Shown here one piece after another: positions 8,406 through 17,627 of a stretch of DNA of 64,000 nt; within the stretch, counting starts at the first letter, position 1, and every line of letters begins with the position of its first letter. The stretch is from NCBI RefSeq assembly GCF_000019165.1, contig NC_010337.2:2132501-2196500 (forward strand), given 5' to 3'. Origin of the DNA: Heliomicrobium modesticaldum Ice1. Its GTDB lineage: Bacteria > Bacillota > Desulfitobacteriia > Heliobacteriales > Heliobacteriaceae. The notes under the pieces are model-generated. The model saw nothing but the letters and a program-made list of their open reading frames with translations, did not search any database and was not told where the DNA came from. The position numbers were made by a program, and so were the translations under genes.

Positions 8406-9559
8406 ACGTGAAGGAACCGGCGGAAGAGGCGGCCATACAGCTGCGCACCGAGAGGCAGCGGATTGAACCGGAGGGAGAAGAGCAGTCGGAACAACCTACT
8501 GACTTGCGCGGCCTCTTTCCCGAGGAGATTGCGGCTCTGCTCACGCCATGGGGCCAACCGACCTTCCGTGGCAAGCAGATATTCAAATGGCTTCAAAACC
8601 GGGCTGTCCGCGAAGTCGCCGAGATGACCGACCTGCCCCAGGCGCTGCGGGTCAGGCTGGGAGAAGCGGGGTGGCTGAAGCCTCTCGCCCCGGAACGGCA
8701 CCGCGTCGCCCGTGACGGCACCGAGAAATACCTCTGGCGGCTGGCTGACGGTGAGCTGATCGAGTCGGTCCTCATGCCTTACCGGCGCGCTCAGACCCGG
8801 GACCGTGTAACCGTCTGTCTGTCCACACAGGCCGGCTGTCCGCTCAGTTGCCGTTTTTGCGCCACAGGCCGGCAGGGTTTTCGGCGGAACTTGACAGCCG
8901 CCGAGATCGTCGGACAGGTGCTGGACATTACCCACGAAAAGCGCAAGGATGATCCCGATTTCAAGGTGACGAATCTTGTTTTCATGGGGATGGGCGAGCC
9001 CTTTTTAAATTATGACAACGTCCGCCGGGCCATCGGTCTCTTCACCCATCCCGAGGGGCAGGCCATCGGACAGCGCCGGATCACCGTCTCCACCGCCGGC
9101 ATTGTGCCCGGTATCGACCGCTTCGCCGACGAGGACTGGGAGGTGAACCTGGCCTTGTCGCTCCACGCTGCCGATGACAAACAGCGCAGCGAGTGGATGC
9201 CGGTGAACGACCGGTTTCCCCTGGCTCAGGTGCTGGAAGCCTGCCGGCGCTACTGGGAGAAGACGCGCCGGCGCCTTTCCGTCGAGTACGCTCTCATGGC
9301 GGGTGTCAACGACCGGCTTGAGGACGCCAGGCGACTGGCCTCGCTGTTCAAGGGTTGGCCCATCCACTTGAACCTGATTCCCGTCAATGCCGTCGCCGGG
9401 ATAGGGGTTCGGAGGCCGGAGCGGGAACCGACAGAACGCTTTCTCGCGGAACTGCGGCGTTGGGGGGTGGACGCCGTCATCCGTGAGGAGCGGGGACAGG
9501 ATATCGAGGCGGCCTGCGGGCAATTGCGCGGGGCCGCCAAGGGGGAGGAGGAGGCATGA
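8402..9559 (+). CDS. rlmN: Dual-specificity 23S rRNA A2503 / tRNA A37 C2-methyltransferase RlmN
   Basis: RlmN is a radical SAM enzyme that methylates C2 of A2503 in 23S rRNA and A37 in some tRNAs. The [4Fe-4S] motif is CPLSCRFC (C-x3-C-x2-C) at about residue 140. Downstream are GMGEPFLNYDNV, ISTAG-type VSTAGIVPGI and the conserved LALSLHAADD. An acidic extension of about 35 residues precedes the conserved FPEEIAALLTPWGQPTFRGKQIFKW region. The start is TTG 8402 with AAGGAGG upstream, and it overlaps the rsmB stop codon. The length is 385 residues. Confidence 0.95.
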   Translation: MNVKEPAEEAAIQLRTERQRIEPEGEEQSEQPTDLRGLFPEEIAALLTPWGQPTFRGKQIFKWLQNRAVREVAEMTDLPQALRVRLGEAGWLKPLAPERHRVARDGTEKYLWRLADGELIESVLMPYRRAQTRDRVTVCLSTQAGCPLSCRFCATGRQGFRRNLTAAEIVGQVLDITHEKRKDDPDFKVTNLVFMGMGEPFLNYDNVRRAIGLFTHPEGQAIGQRRITVSTAGIVPGIDRFADEDWEVNLALSLHAADDKQRSEWMPVNDRFPLAQVLEACRRYWEKTRRRLSVEYALMAGVNDRLEDARRLASLFKGWPIHLNLIPVNAVAGIGVRRPEREPTERFLAELRRWGVDAVIREERGQDIEAACGQLRGAAKGEEEA

Positions 9560-10311
9560 ACGTCATCGCTCGCACCGACAAAGGGCGAGTTCGGCCGACC
9601 AACGAGGACAGTCATTTCTGTGATGTGGCGCAGGGGCTCTTTCTGGTCGCCGACGGGATGGGCGGTCATGAGGCCGGGGAGGTCGCCAGTGCGCTGGCGG
9701 TAGAGGCCTTTGCCGCCCATTGGCGCGAAACAGAGGGGAAGGGGGAACCGGGAACCCGGCTGGAGGCGGCCTGTCGGGAGGCGAACCGGCGCATTTACCG
9801 AGAATCGGTGAACCAGCCCAAGTGGGCCGGTATGGGCACGACGCTCACAGCCGCTCATCTGACGACGTCTACACTCACCGTGGCCCATGTGGGCGATAGC
9901 CGCGCCTACCTCTTCCATGACGGGCAGGTCCGCCTGCTGACGCGGGACCATTCCCTGGTGGAAGAGATGATCCGCCTTGGCAAGATTACCGAGGCGGAGG
10001 CCCAGTCCCACCCACAGCGCAACATCATCACCCGCGCCTTGGGCACCCGCGATGATGTGCAGGTGGACCTGATGACAGTGCCTTGGACGGAGCAGGATCT
10101 GTTGCTCTTGTGCACCGACGGCCTGACCAACCTGGTGACGGCTGAGGAGATGGGCCGGCTCTTGGATTCGAACGCCGCGATTCCCTTTCAACGGGAGGGC
10201 CTGGAACGCGCCGCCGACGCTATGATGAACCTTGCCCTGGAACGGGGCGGTTATGACAATGTCACTTTCCTGATCATATGGCAAGAGGAAGGTGAGGGGT
10301 GGCAGGTATGA
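9556..10311 (+). CDS. prpC: PP2C-family serine/threonine protein phosphatase
   Basis: This is the phosphatase partner of the downstream PASTA kinase; it removes phosphate from kinase targets and from the kinase itself. PP2C metal-binding motifs are all visible: RPTNEDS, VADGMGGHEAG, GDSRAYL, CTDGLTN and GGYDNVT. It has 251 residues, no membrane segment and the length of B. subtilis PrpC. The ATG at 9556 overlaps the rlmN stop, with GGGAGGAGGAGG upstream. It overlaps the kinase start, which supports stoichiometric co-expression of the pair. Confidence 0.94.
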   Translation: MNVIARTDKGRVRPTNEDSHFCDVAQGLFLVADGMGGHEAGEVASALAVEAFAAHWRETEGKGEPGTRLEAACREANRRIYRESVNQPKWAGMGTTLTAAHLTTSTLTVAHVGDSRAYLFHDGQVRLLTRDHSLVEEMIRLGKITEAEAQSHPQRNIITRALGTRDDVQVDLMTVPWTEQDLLLLCTDGLTNLVTAEEMGRLLDSNAAIPFQREGLERAADAMMNLALERGGYDNVTFLIIWQEEGEGWQV

Positions 10312-12200
10312 TCGGACGCATCTTCGGCAATCGTTATGAAATCGTCGAACTCCTAGGCGGCGGCGGGATGGCCCAGGTCTTTAAAGGCTGGGATCGGTCG
10401 CTGCAACGGGCTGTCACCGTCAAAATCCTTCGCGAAAATCTCTGTTCTGACGAAGAGTTTGTCCGCCGCTTTCAACGGGAGGCCCAGGCGGTGGCCGGTT
10501 TGTCTCATCCCAATATCGTCAATGTTTATGACGTGGGCCGCGAGGGCAAGACCGACTACATAGTGATGGAGTTCATCGATGGACCGACGCTGAAGGAGGT
10601 CATCCGCAGCCGGGCGCCTTTGCCGCCTGAGGAGGCCGTCGAACTGGCCAAGCAGATCTGCGACGCCCTCGAACATGCCCACGAGCGCGGCATCATCCAT
10701 CGCGATATCAAGCCCCACAACATCCTGATCACCCGGACAGGGCGGGTGAAGGTGACTGATTTTGGGATCGCCCGCTCCATCGCCCAGAACACGATGACCA
10801 TGGACCGTTCCATCGTCGGGTCTGTCCACTATCTGTCGCCGGAACAGGCGCGGGGGCTGCCGGTTGATGAAAAATCGGACATCTATGCACTCGGCGTCGT
10901 CATGTACGAACTGTTGAGCGGACAGCTGCCTTTTCAGGGGGAGACGCCAATCGCCGTGGCCCTCCAACAGATCCAGGAGCAGCCTCAGGCATTGTCCGTC
11001 CTGAACCATCGTGTGCCCCCTGCGCTGGAGCAGGTGGTGTTGCGGGCCATGGAGAAAGAGCCGGCTCGCCGCTATGGCAACGCTCGGGCGTTTCGGCAGG
11101 ACCTGGAGCGGGTTTTTACCGGCCAGGTGGCGGGACGGTTGCCTCATGCTGATGACGACAGCCCGACAGTGCGTCTCGATGGGGCTGCTGCCCGCATCGA
11201 TGCAGAGCTTGCCGCCACGGAGCGGAAAGAAGAAGGGAAAGGCGCCCGTCGCGCCGATCCAGGAAAAGGTAAGCGGTCCTGGGGCGTCTGGGCTGCAGGG
11301 CTGTTGACGGCGGTGTTGTTGTTGGCGAGTCTGACCTTCGCCTGGACGCGCTATATGAGTGTGCCCGAGGTGACCGTGCCGAAGGTCAAAGGGATTCGCG
11401 TCACCGAGGCTATCGAGCGGCTGGAAAAACTGGGGCTCCGCGCCGAGACCAACTATGTCTTTGATAACGCCAACGCCCATATGGTCATCGCCCAGGACCC
11501 CGACGAAAATCAGGTGGTCAAGCAAAACAGGGTCGTCAAACTGACGGTGAGCCAGGGGCCCAAGCTGATCCGCGTTCCCAATGTGACGGGTAAAGCGTTG
11601 CGAGACGCCCAGGTGGCGCTCAAAGAGGCCAACTTCACCGTCAGCGCGGAAGAGGTCTTCGACGAAAACCCGGTCGGGACCGTCCTCTCTCAGTCTCCGG
11701 CAGCCAACTCGGAACAGCCGGGGGATACGGTCATCCAACTGCGGGTCAGCAAAGGGCCGGAGGTGAAGGCCACCATGCCTTCCCTGGTGGGGAGCAAGCT
11801 TCAGGAAGCCCAGGCCAAGCTGGAGCCGCTGAAGATCGATCTCAAACTGAAGCTCCAGGAGAACGCCACCTTGCCGCCCTGGACGATACTCGCCCAGGAA
11901 CCGTCGCCGAACGCCCCGCTCAAACCCGGCGATCCTGTCACCCTGACCTACTGTATCCCGCCGGCCAACGCTTCGCCGGCCGGTCCGGTCAAATCATCGG
12001 TGCGCGTCTTTGTCCCCAATGACGGCAAAGAGCATATGGTGCGCATCGTCTTTCTCGACGAGCAGGGCGGTCAGAAGGAACTCTACCATCAGCGGCATAA
12101 GGCCGGCGAGATCGTCAGCCAGGAGGTCGCCACCACAGGCAGGGGAACGGTTCAGGCCTATGTGGACCAGATGGTGTACTGGGAGCGCAAGGTGGAGTGA
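10308..12200 (+). CDS. prkC: PASTA-domain serine/threonine protein kinase
   Basis: This membrane Hanks-type kinase senses muropeptides or lipid II outside the cell; in Bacillus it drives spore germination and cell-wall signalling. The kinase domain (residues 1-270) has a glycine loop LLGGGGMAQVF, the VTVKIL lysine, HRDIKPHN and DFGIARS. A transmembrane helix lies at about 324-347. Three extracellular PASTA repeats follow (about 352-418, 419-484 and 485-551), then a beta-rich C-terminal domain of about 65 residues (VRVFVPNDGKEHMVRIVF). The ATG at 10308 overlaps the phosphatase stop; a GTG nine bases upstream is an alternative. Confidence 0.95.
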   Translation: MIGRIFGNRYEIVELLGGGGMAQVFKGWDRSLQRAVTVKILRENLCSDEEFVRRFQREAQAVAGLSHPNIVNVYDVGREGKTDYIVMEFIDGPTLKEVIRSRAPLPPEEAVELAKQICDALEHAHERGIIHRDIKPHNILITRTGRVKVTDFGIARSIAQNTMTMDRSIVGSVHYLSPEQARGLPVDEKSDIYALGVVMYELLSGQLPFQGETPIAVALQQIQEQPQALSVLNHRVPPALEQVVLRAMEKEPARRYGNARAFRQDLERVFTGQVAGRLPHADDDSPTVRLDGAAARIDAELAATERKEEGKGARRADPGKGKRSWGVWAAGLLTAVLLLASLTFAWTRYMSVPEVTVPKVKGIRVTEAIERLEKLGLRAETNYVFDNANAHMVIAQDPDENQVVKQNRVVKLTVSQGPKLIRVPNVTGKALRDAQVALKEANFTVSAEEVFDENPVGTVLSQSPAANSEQPGDTVIQLRVSKGPEVKATMPSLVGSKLQEAQAKLEPLKIDLKLKLQENATLPPWTILAQEPSPNAPLKPGDPVTLTYCIPPANASPAGPVKSSVRVFVPNDGKEHMVRIVFLDEQGGQKELYHQRHKAGEIVSQEVATTGRGTVQAYVDQMVYWERKVE

Positions 12201-12260
12201 GGCGCTATGTGAACGCAGCGAAGGCAAGCGCCACAGCGCTAAGGCGAGTAAACTGGAGTA

Positions 12261-13187
12261 ATGGAGGAGCCCCGTTTGAACCAAAGGGAGACGGAAGGAA
12301 CGATCATCAAAGGATACAGCGGGTTTTACTATGTCCTCGCCGGCGGTCGGTTGTACACCTGCTCCTTGCGGGGCAAGTTCCGATTGAAGGGCGATGACCG
12401 CGTCTTTTTGCCCGGTGATCAGGTGCGCATCTGCGTCATGGAAGGGGACAAGGGGGTCATCGAAGGGGTGTTGCCTCGGCGGAACGAGTTGCTGCGCCCG
12501 CCAGTGGCCAACGTGGATCAGGTGCTCCTGGTCTTTGCTCTGGCAGCGCCTGACCCCGATTTCGTCCTTGTCGACCGGTTGCTCGTCCTGGCGGCTCATG
12601 CCGGCATCCAGCCTGTCCTCGTCTGGAACAAGGCGGACATCGCCTCGCCCGAGCGTGTCGCCCAGGTCCAGGCGCTCTACAGGGATATCTCGATAGCCCA
12701 GTTCGTCCTCTCGGCACGGCAGGGGGAGAACCTGGAGGGGTTGAAGGGCTTGCTGGAGGATCGCATCTCCGTTGTCGCCGGCCCCTCAGGGGCGGGCAAG
12801 TCGACCCTCCTTAACGCGCTGGCGCCGGGGTTGTCGCTCAAGACGGGCGAGGTGAGCGCCAAGATCGGACGCGGCCGCCACACCACCCGCCATGTAGAGC
12901 TGATCCCACTGGCGTCGGGCGCGCTGGTTGCCGATACGCCCGGCTTTTCGACGCTCTACCTGCCTGATATCTCTCCCCAGGACCTGCCTGAATTGTTTCC
13001 GGAGATGGTGCCCCATCTCGGCAGCTGCCGCTTTGCCAGTTGTCTGCACAAGACAGAGCCGGACTGCGCCGTCATCGAGGCTGTCGAGGCGGGGCAGATC
13101 CACCGCCAGCGCTACGACCACTACCTGATGTTCCTGAACGAATTGATCGAGCGGGAACGGCAGGCCCCGAAAGGAAGAAAATCATGA
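12261..13187 (+). CDS. rsgA: Ribosome small subunit-dependent GTPase RsgA
   Basis: RsgA checks late maturation of the 30S subunit. It is a circularly permuted GTPase: G4 NKAD precedes the P-loop GPSGAGKSTLLN, and G3 DTPGFS follows. An N-terminal OB-fold (about 15-80) and a C-terminal zinc site (C-x4-C-x-H-x5-C in CRFASCLHKTEPDC) are present. Two starts compete: ATG 12261 and in-frame TTG 12276. The TTG has GGAGGAG six bases upstream and gives the more usual N-terminus, so 12276 may be the true start. It is called CpgA/YloQ in Bacillus, where it also follows prkC. Confidence 0.94.
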   Translation: MEEPRLNQRETEGTIIKGYSGFYYVLAGGRLYTCSLRGKFRLKGDDRVFLPGDQVRICVMEGDKGVIEGVLPRRNELLRPPVANVDQVLLVFALAAPDPDFVLVDRLLVLAAHAGIQPVLVWNKADIASPERVAQVQALYRDISIAQFVLSARQGENLEGLKGLLEDRISVVAGPSGAGKSTLLNALAPGLSLKTGEVSAKIGRGRHTTRHVELIPLASGALVADTPGFSTLYLPDISPQDLPELFPEMVPHLGSCRFASCLHKTEPDCAVIEAVEAGQIHRQRYDHYLMFLNELIERERQAPKGRKS

Positions 13188-13846
13188 CGATCAAAATTGC
13201 GCCATCGATCCTGTCGGCCGACTTCGCCAACCTGGGCGCGCAGGTCGCTGCCGTGGAAGCGGGCGGCGCCGAGTACCTGCACATCGACGTGATGGACGGC
13301 CACTTCGTGCCCAACATCACCATCGGTCCCCTTGTCGTGGCGGCGTTGCGGGAGCGCAGCCGGATGGTTTTTGACACCCACCTCATGATCGAAGCCCCGG
13401 ACAAGTACATCCTCGATTTCATCCAAGCTGGCGCGGACCTGATCACGGTCCATCAGGAAGCTTGTGTTCACTTGCACCGCACCCTGTCATTGATCAAAGA
13501 AAAAGGCGCCCGGGCCGGCGTAGCCCTTAACCCGGCCACGCCCTGGCAGAGTCTGTCCTGCATCCTGCCCATGGTCGATCTGGTCTTGGTCATGTCCGTC
13601 AACCCCGGTTTTGGCGGTCAGAAGTTCATCGCCGGCGCCCTGCCCAAGATCGAAGCGCTGGCCCGTTATCGCCAAGCGCAGGGCCTTCACTACGAGATTC
13701 AGGTCGACGGCGGCGTCAACAGGACGACGGCATCTCAGGTTGTCCAGGCCGGGGCCGACGTGTTGGTGGCTGGTTCCGCTCTCTTCGGGACGTCCGATCC
13801 CCGGGCTGAGGTAGCCCAACTCCGGGCGGCTGCGCTGACCCTTTGA
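13184..13846 (+). CDS. rpe: Ribulose-phosphate 3-epimerase
   Basis: Rpe interconverts ribulose 5-phosphate and xylulose 5-phosphate in the pentose phosphate pathway. The 220-residue TIM barrel has IAPSILSADFANLG, the metal-binding HIDVMDGHFVPNIT, DTHLMI, MSVNPGFGGQ and VDGGVN. I start it at ATG 13184, overlapping the rsgA stop (ATGA), with AAGGAAG upstream. A longer in-frame reading from 13040 lies within rsgA and is not supported. Ribulose 5-phosphate is also the substrate of RibB in the next operon. The stop codon lies inside the -35 box of the riboflavin promoter. Confidence 0.96.
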   Translation: MTIKIAPSILSADFANLGAQVAAVEAGGAEYLHIDVMDGHFVPNITIGPLVVAALRERSRMVFDTHLMIEAPDKYILDFIQAGADLITVHQEACVHLHRTLSLIKEKGARAGVALNPATPWQSLSCILPMVDLVLVMSVNPGFGGQKFIAGALPKIEALARYRQAQGLHYEIQVDGGVNRTTASQVVQAGADVLVAGSALFGTSDPRAEVAQLRAAALTL

Positions 13847-13871
13847 CAGGATTCGCGCCGGTTGGTATAAT
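13843..13871 (+). promoter_or_regulatory. Consensus sigma-A promoter of the riboflavin operon
   Basis: Perfect TTGACA (13843-13848), 17-base spacer, perfect TATAAT (13866-13871). The -35 box overlaps the rpe stop codon. Transcription should start near 13878, just upstream of the FMN aptamer. Confidence 0.9.
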
Positions 13872-13904
13872 CGATTCTGCAGTAAAAAGCATGATGGAAT
13901 GGGT

Positions 13905-14020
13905 GTTTTCCTTGGGGACGGGTGCAATTCCCTACCGGCGGTACAGCCCGCGAGCCCTTCGGGGCAGATCCGGTGTGATTCCGGGGCCGACAGTGATAGT
14001 CTGGATGGGAAGGGGAAACG
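13905..14020 (+). ncRNA. FMN riboswitch (RFN element)
   Basis: The leader of ribD carries the conserved RFN blocks in order: GGGGACGGGTGCAATTCCC, ACCGGCGGTA, AGCCCGCGAGCCC, GATCCGGTGTGATTCCGGGGCCGAC (in parts) and AGTGATAGTCTGGATGGGA. These form the six-stem FMN aptamer, which on binding FMN turns off expression. It sits between a consensus promoter and a terminator-like hairpin before ribD, so control is most likely transcriptional attenuation. Confidence 0.95.
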
Positions 14021-14099
14021 AAGAGGCGGCTGGTGCATGAGCAGCTTGTCCTTGCTTTGTCCTGCCGTTGCGGTCTCGGTCAAAGTGTTGTTTCTGTAT

Positions 14100-14134
14100 C
14101 CCCGGGGAAACTAACCCCGGGGGTTCTTCGTTTT
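14100..14134 (+). terminator. Expression-platform hairpin of the FMN riboswitch
   Basis: An 8-bp stem CCCCGGGG/CCCCGGGG with loop AAACTAA is followed by a T-rich tail (GTTCTTCGTTTT). It lies 80 bases after the aptamer and 23 bases before ribD, so it is the likely FMN-dependent terminator. An anti-terminator pairing was not worked out. Confidence 0.65.
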
Positions 14135-14156
14135 CCCGGAGAGTGGTGGTGTTGAG

Positions 14157-15281
14157 TTGATTCCGGAAGACTTTTCATTCATGGACCGCGCCCTGGAACT
14201 TGCCGCCCTAGCCTTAGGCCGGACAAGCCCCAACCCGGTCGTCGGCGCGGTTGTTGTCAAGGATGGCCGCGTCATCGGGGAAGGGTATCATCGGAAAGCG
14301 GGGACGCCTCATGCGGAGGTTCACGCCTTGCGCCAGGCCGGTGAGGCCGCCTGCGGCGGGACCCTCTATGTGACCCTTGAACCGTGCAACCATCATGGAC
14401 GGACACCGCCCTGCACTGAAGCGATCATCGCCGCCAAGATCAGCCGGGTGGTGGCCGCCGTGGCGGATCCCAACCCCCAGGTGGCGGGGCAGGGATTTGC
14501 CAGGCTGCGAGAGGCCGGCATCGAAGTCGATGTGGGGGTGATGGCCGATGCGGCCATCACCATCAATCAGCCCTTTTTCACTTGGGTGACGCGCAAGCGG
14601 CCTTGGGTGTTGCTCAAATGGGCCATGACGGCAGACGGCAAGATCGCCACCGCATCAGGTGACAGCCGCTGGGTCAGCAGTCCGGCGTCGCGGCGCAAGG
14701 TCCACCAGTGGCGCAATCGCCTTGACGCCATCCTGGTCGGCATCGGCACGGTGCTGGCCGATGATCCCCAGTTGACTGTCCGCCTCGCCGAAAAGGATTG
14801 TCGCAACCCTATCCGTATCATCGTCGACAGCAAGGCGCGGACACCGCTGACGGCGAAGGTCCTGTCGGCGGAGGCGAAGACCATCATCGCTGTCACCGAG
14901 GCGGCGCCGGCGGAGCAGGTGGCAGCGCTCGAACAGGCCGGGGCCACCGTCCTGCGCTGCCCAGCCGATGCCGGCGGATGCGTCGACCTGTCCTATCTGT
15001 TGCACCGACTCGCCTGTGACAACGTCACGTCGCTTTTGGTGGAGGGCGGGGCGCGCATCCATGGCGCCTTTTTAGATGGAAACCTGGCCGACCGGGCGGC
15101 CATCTTCCTGGCCCCGAAGATCGTCGGCGGAGAAGGGGCGCCGTCGCCGGTCGGCGGGACCGGAGCGGCCCTGATGGCCAAGGCCCGCCGGCTGCAAAGA
15201 TGTGTGATGACCTCTGTCGGAGACGATTGGCTGCTCGAAGGGGTGCTGCAGGAGGTGAGGCCGTGTTTACCGGAATCGTAG
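14157..15281 (+). CDS. ribD: Bifunctional riboflavin biosynthesis deaminase/reductase RibD
   Basis: RibD deaminates the pyrimidine intermediate and then reduces its ribosyl side chain. The N-terminal deaminase (about residues 1-145) has the zinc motifs HAEVHAL and PCNHHGRTPPC. The C-terminal reductase (about 150-365) starts RPWVLLKWAMTADGKIAT and contains SRWVSS, DAILVGIGTVLADDPQLTVR and a VEGGARIHGAFL substrate/NADPH loop. The start is TTG 14157, with GGAGAG about 13 bases upstream, a weak spacing. The length of 374 residues is normal. It overlaps ribE. Confidence 0.95.
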   Translation: MIPEDFSFMDRALELAALALGRTSPNPVVGAVVVKDGRVIGEGYHRKAGTPHAEVHALRQAGEAACGGTLYVTLEPCNHHGRTPPCTEAIIAAKISRVVAAVADPNPQVAGQGFARLREAGIEVDVGVMADAAITINQPFFTWVTRKRPWVLLKWAMTADGKIATASGDSRWVSSPASRRKVHQWRNRLDAILVGIGTVLADDPQLTVRLAEKDCRNPIRIIVDSKARTPLTAKVLSAEAKTIIAVTEAAPAEQVAALEQAGATVLRCPADAGGCVDLSYLLHRLACDNVTSLLVEGGARIHGAFLDGNLADRAAIFLAPKIVGGEGAPSPVGGTGAALMAKARRLQRCVMTSVGDDWLLEGVLQEVRPCLPES

Positions 15282-15922
15282 AGGAATTAGGCGTCGTCCG
15301 GGCGATTTCCCGGGGTGCCCGCTCAGCCAAGATCGAGATCAACGCAAAAACGGTCGTTGAGGACGTGAAGCTCGGCGATTCCATCGCCGTCAACGGCGTC
15401 TGTCTGACGGTCGTCCGTTATGATGGGAGCAGCTTTACGGCTGATGTGATGGCCGAGACGCTCGACCGCACCGCCCTGTCGGAACTGCAGCCGGGACACC
15501 GGGTCAACCTGGAGCGGGCTGTCCGTGTCGGCGACCGCCTGGGCGGCCATATCGTTTCCGGTCACATCGACGCCGTCGGTGTCATCCGAGGCCAAGAGCG
15601 CGTCGACATTGCCGTCGTGACGGAGATCGCCGCGCCGCCGGAACTGTTGCGCTATGTCATCCCGAAGGGCTCCATCGCCATCGACGGCATCAGCCTGACG
15701 GTGGTCGATGTCTTTGAGGCGGCCTTCACCGTCTCCTTGATCCCCCACACGGCCGGGATGACGACGCTGGGCTTGAAAAAGCCAGGCCACAAGGTCAATC
15801 TGGAGGCCGACGTGATCGGCAAGTATGTGGAACGCCTGCTTACCGGCAGGATACCGTCCGCCGCGGCGACCGGAAAAGGCTCCCGCCTGACCCGCGAGTT
15901 TTTGCTGGAAAATGGATATTAA
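15263..15922 (+). CDS. ribE: Riboflavin synthase alpha subunit
   Basis: Riboflavin synthase dismutates two 6,7-dimethyl-8-ribityllumazine molecules into riboflavin. The 219-residue protein opens with the signature MFTGIVEELG and has two homologous lumazine-binding barrels: GDSIAVNGVCLTV with TADVMAETLDRT in the first, and GSIAIDGISLTV with FTVSLIPHTAGMTT in the second. The GTG at 15263 follows GGAGGTGAG and overlaps the ribD 3' end by 19 bases. An earlier in-frame start at 15200 would lie within ribD and add non-family residues. Confidence 0.95.
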   Translation: MFTGIVEELGVVRAISRGARSAKIEINAKTVVEDVKLGDSIAVNGVCLTVVRYDGSSFTADVMAETLDRTALSELQPGHRVNLERAVRVGDRLGGHIVSGHIDAVGVIRGQERVDIAVVTEIAAPPELLRYVIPKGSIAIDGISLTVVDVFEAAFTVSLIPHTAGMTTLGLKKPGHKVNLEADVIGKYVERLLTGRIPSAAATGKGSRLTREFLLENGY

Positions 15923-15934
15923 GAGGTGAATCCC

Positions 15935-17128
15935 TTGGCATTTAGCACGATTGAGGAAGCCCTTCAGGATATCCGAGACGGCCGCATGATCATCGTCGTC
16001 GACGATGAGGATCGCGAGAACGAAGGCGACCTGCTGATGGCGGCGGAAAAGGCCACGCCGGAGGCGATCAATTTCATGGCCACCTTCGGCCGAGGCTTGA
16101 TCTGCGTCCCTATGACGGGGGAACGGCTCGACGCCCTGGAGATCCATGCCATGGTCCGCGATAACACGGACCGCATGCAGACGGCCTTCACCGTCTCCGT
16201 CGACGCCATAAGCTGCACCACCGGCATCTCAGCCTATGAACGAAACCAGACGATCCACACCCTGCTCGACGCCAAGACGAAGCCCGACGATCTGCGCAAG
16301 CCAGGCCACATCTTCCCGCTGCGCGCCCGTGACGGCGGTGTGCTGGTGCGGGCGGGCCACACGGAAGCCGCTGTCGACCTGGCCCGGATGGCCGGCCTCT
16401 ACCCGGCTGGCGTCATCTGCGAGATCATGGCCGATGACGGCACGATGGCGCGGATCCCGGAATTGCTGCCCTTCGCGGAAAAACATAACCTCAAGATCAT
16501 CACCATCGCCGATCTGATCGAGTACCGGCGCAGGACAGAAAAACTGATCCGGCGGATAGAGATGATCAAACTGCCCACCAAATACGGCGATTTTATGGCA
16601 GTCGCCTATGAGAGCCTCCTCGACGGCGAAGGCCATCTGGCCATCGTCAAAGGGAATGTGGAAGAGGGCGAGGAGCCGGTGCTCGTGCGGGTCCACTCGG
16701 AATGCCTCACCGGCGACGTGCTCGGCTCTAAGCGCTGTGACTGCGGCGACCAGTTAGCCAGCGCGCTTCGGCGGATCGAGGAAGAGGGCCGCGGCGTCGT
16801 CCTCTACATGCGCCAAGAGGGCCGTGGCATCGGCCTGATCAACAAGATCCGCGCCTACAAGCTTCAGGACATGGGTGCCGACACCGTTCAGGCCAACGAG
16901 ATGCTCGGCTTTCCCGCCGACCTGCGCGATTACGGAACCGGCGCTCAGATCCTGGCCGACTTGGGGCTGAAAAAGATCCGCCTCATGACCAACAACCCGC
17001 GCAAGATCAAGGGGTTGGAAGGTTACGGTCTCTCTGTCGTCGAACGGGTGCCGATCATCATCGACTGTGTCCCTGAAAACGAACGGTACTTGAAGACGAA
17101 GGAAGAGAAACTGGGGCATCTGCTCTAA
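15935..17128 (+). CDS. ribBA: Bifunctional DHBP synthase / GTP cyclohydrolase II
   Basis: RibBA makes both riboflavin precursors: 3,4-dihydroxy-2-butanone 4-phosphate from ribulose 5-phosphate, and the pyrimidine from GTP. The N-terminal RibB domain (1-200) has [13 protein letters not shown] and the [16 protein letters not shown] loop. The C-terminal RibA domain has the zinc motif [11 protein letters not shown] with an upstream HSEC, and [12 protein letters not shown] prefer TTG 15935 as start, because the upstream GTG at 15926 lies inside the Shine-Dalgarno AAGAGGTGA. The length is about 397 residues. Confidence 0.95.
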   Translation: MAFSTIEEALQDIRDGRMIIVVDDEDRENEGDLLMAAEKATPEAINFMATFGRGLICVPMTGERLDALEIHAMVRDNTDRMQTAFTVSVDAISCTTGISAYERNQTIHTLLDAKTKPDDLRKPGHIFPLRARDGGVLVRAGHTEAAVDLARMAGLYPAGVICEIMADDGTMARIPELLPFAEKHNLKIITIADLIEYRRRTEKLIRRIEMIKLPTKYGDFMAVAYESLLDGEGHLAIVKGNVEEGEEPVLVRVHSECLTGDVLGSKRCDCGDQLASALRRIEEEGRGVVLYMRQEGRGIGLINKIRAYKLQDMGADTVQANEMLGFPADLRDYGTGAQILADLGLKKIRLMTNNPRKIKGLEGYGLSVVERVPIIIDCVPENERYLKTKEEKLGHLL

Positions 17129-17152
17129 TAAAGTGAAGGAGTCGATCCATTC

Positions 17153-17623
17153 ATGCCAGGCGCTATCTATGAAGGCCATCTGATTGGCCAAGGGTTGAAA
17201 ATCGGCATCGTCGTTTCTCGTTTTAACGAGTTCATCTCCTCCAAACTGGTTGCCGGCGCCCAGGACGCCCTGTTGCGCCACGGCGTCTCCGACCAGGATG
17301 TGCATGTCGCCTGGGTTCCCGGCGCTTTCGAGATCCCTCTGGTGGCCAAAAAAATGACGACCAAGGGTTACGACGCCGTCATCTGTCTCGGCGCCGTCAT
17401 CCGCGGTGCGACGCCCCATTTTGACTATGTCTGCAGCGAGGTGTCCAAAGGCGTCGCCCAGGTGGGACTCCAATCGGGCGTTCCCACCATCTTTGGGGTC
17501 CTCACGACCGACACGATCGAGCAGGCCATCGAGCGAGCGGGGACGAAGGCAGGCAACAAGGGCTGGGACGCCGCCATGTCGGCCATCGAGATGGCTAATC
17601 TGCTGCGCAGCATCGGCGGTTGA
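17153..17623 (+). CDS. ribH: 6,7-dimethyl-8-ribityllumazine synthase
   Basis: RibH condenses the RibD and RibB products into the riboflavin precursor and forms a 60-subunit or pentameric shell. The 156-residue protein has [16 protein letters not shown], the substrate loop [14 protein letters not shown] and [14 protein letters not shown] with the catalytic His. It closes the pathway set ribD-E-BA-H. The ATG at 17153 has AAGGAG 12 bases upstream. The pyridoxal-kinase-like gene starts four bases after its stop. Confidence 0.96.
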   Translation: MPGAIYEGHLIGQGLKIGIVVSRFNEFISSKLVAGAQDALLRHGVSDQDVHVAWVPGAFEIPLVAKKMTTKGYDAVICLGAVIRGATPHFDYVCSEVSKGVAQVGLQSGVPTIFGVLTTDTIEQAIERAGTKAGNKGWDAAMSAIEMANLLRSIGG

Positions 17624-17627
17624 TCCG

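Noticed and set aside
17406-17627. An N-terminal extension of the pyridoxal-kinase-like gene into ribH
   Set aside because: The extra 74 residues are out-of-frame ribH sequence without similarity; ATG 17628 matches the family start.
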